DNA of 64,000 bases. Origin: Polytrichum commune. Lineage: Eukaryota; Streptophyta; Polytrichopsida; Polytrichales; Polytrichaceae. A program made the translations under genes and the position numbers. How positions within the stretch are numbered: the stretch's first letter is position 1; every line of letters begins with the position of its first letter. Of the stretch, positions 63,409-64,000 are shown piece by piece. A model generated the notes under the pieces. The model was not told the origin of the DNA and made no database searches. It was given only the letters and a program-made list of their open reading frames with translations. The stretch covers positions 23,485,501 through 23,549,500 of the forward strand of contig OX485805.1 of NCBI GenBank assembly GCA_950295325.1, read 5' to 3'.

Positions 63409-63470
63409 TGGTAGGGTGCAACGGAAACCAAGTACTAGGAAGGTCACCCATCCGAGTGCTCAAACCCAAA
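63409..63470 (-). rRNA. 5S rRNA-like 3' part (pseudogene or SINE3-like)
   Basis: The minus strand reads GGATGGGTGACCTTCCTAGT and then GTTGCACCCTA, matching the internal box C and 3' end of plant 5S rRNA (GGATGGGTGACC ... GTTGCACCC). The 5' half is weakly conserved at most, so it is not a working 5S gene. It may be a retrotransposed fragment or the head of a 5S-derived SINE. Confidence 0.5.
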
Positions 63471-64000
63471 CTCTAACCATCTGGAATGCAACTATCCCTT
63501 GTTCCCGCGAATGAATTCGCACACAACTTTCATCATGTCATGTGAGGTACACTCAGGCCTCCTTTACGATAGAGCTTGAGTTGAAGATGAAAATTTTCAC
63601 GAGCTGGATTGTTGAATGTGACAGGCTTTCATACAGAGCTCAAACTAATGAGAGCTTCACCGATCCTCAAGCTCTTGACTATTTGAGCAAGTGTACAGTC
63701 TATGGCCATGCTCAAATTGAGGTATCATGGGGCGATGATACTGAGCAAAGGAGAATTCATGACAAGCCAAAGATCCTCTGAAAGCCCATTAGCTTGGGTC
63801 CATAAAACGAGAGCTCAAACTCCCAGGATTCCTGGGCGAACTCCATGAAGTAACTTCGGATATTGACTAAGTCATTCCACATGAGATCCATCAAGGCGCC
63901 ATCTAAGCGTCGTAACTCTGGTAAAATGTTCAAGGATACAGTGGGCTTGAGTGAAGAAAAGCATGCGTAAGAGAAAAAGTTCTCCAAGCTTTTAATCTTC
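63471..64000. other. Right edge, no gene recognised
   Basis: Minus-strand frame 63,757-63,987 (76 codons) is open with an ordinary residue mix, but I do not recognise it. It may be part of the BAP31-like intron or a repeat. Confidence 0.3.

Noticed and set aside
1..64000. CRISPR arrays, bacterial operons or phage features
   Set aside because: The window is eukaryotic (spliced genes, plant telomere unit). The only regular repeats are tandem arrays without unique spacers.

Overview
The window is nuclear DNA of a land plant. A TTTAGGG-type telomere-like tract, a TFIID subunit 1 gene of plant architecture (ubiquitin-like domain, zinc knuckle, one bromodomain), an A-type P450 and a BAP31-like gene all point that way. 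The gene-poor, repeat-rich layout and the P450 sequence suggest a seed-free plant (bryophyte, lycophyte or fern), but the sequence alone does not settle which.

Layout. 1-934: two 5' exons of a cytochrome P450 on the minus strand, running off the left edge. 2,638-4,016: a 166-bp tandem duplication whose second copy is split by a 1.04-kb pogo-like DNA transposon remnant. 5,414-20,047: the outstanding object, an apparently full-length 14.6-kb non-LTR retrotransposon bounded by a 15-bp direct repeat and ending in (TATC)4. It has a 5' UTR with 58-bp monomers, an ORF1 broken by one amber codon, and a 2.4-kb G-poor spacer with recurring small palindromes. Its degenerate ORF2 carries, in order, a 2A-like peptide (GDIETNPGP), an APE endonuclease, a reverse transcriptase, an unassigned region, an RNase H, and a CCHC/RHN/KPD restriction-like endonuclease. 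21,412-22,440: a 157-bp tandem array derived in part from an 83-bp foldback element seen alone at 28,515. 24,531-25,520: a fossil Harbinger-type transposase. 29,267-32,986: MITEs and a 5'-truncated L1-type LINE fragment. 32,987-38,945: no gene recognised.

38,946-53,250 (minus strand): a complete TAF1 gene. I reconstruct 22 coding exons whose lengths sum to 5,928 nt, an intact frame of 1,975 codons plus stop. One splice donor (after exon 4) had to be inferred as GC. 55,826-61,359: a Tourist/Harbinger-like MITE with TAA target duplications, a second copy of a 491-bp inverted-repeat element, and dispersed CCGGTT-rich repeats, some nested. 61,901-61,927: interstitial telomere-like repeat. 62,551-63,133 (minus): the last two exons of a BAP31-like ER protein gene. 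63,409-63,470 (minus): a 5S-rRNA-like sequence.

The host genes are unrelated housekeeping or metabolic genes. Most of the rest is transposon-derived. The retrotransposon copy is inactive (stops and frameshifts) but preserves enough to describe an unusual two-endonuclease, 2A-bearing element in a plant.
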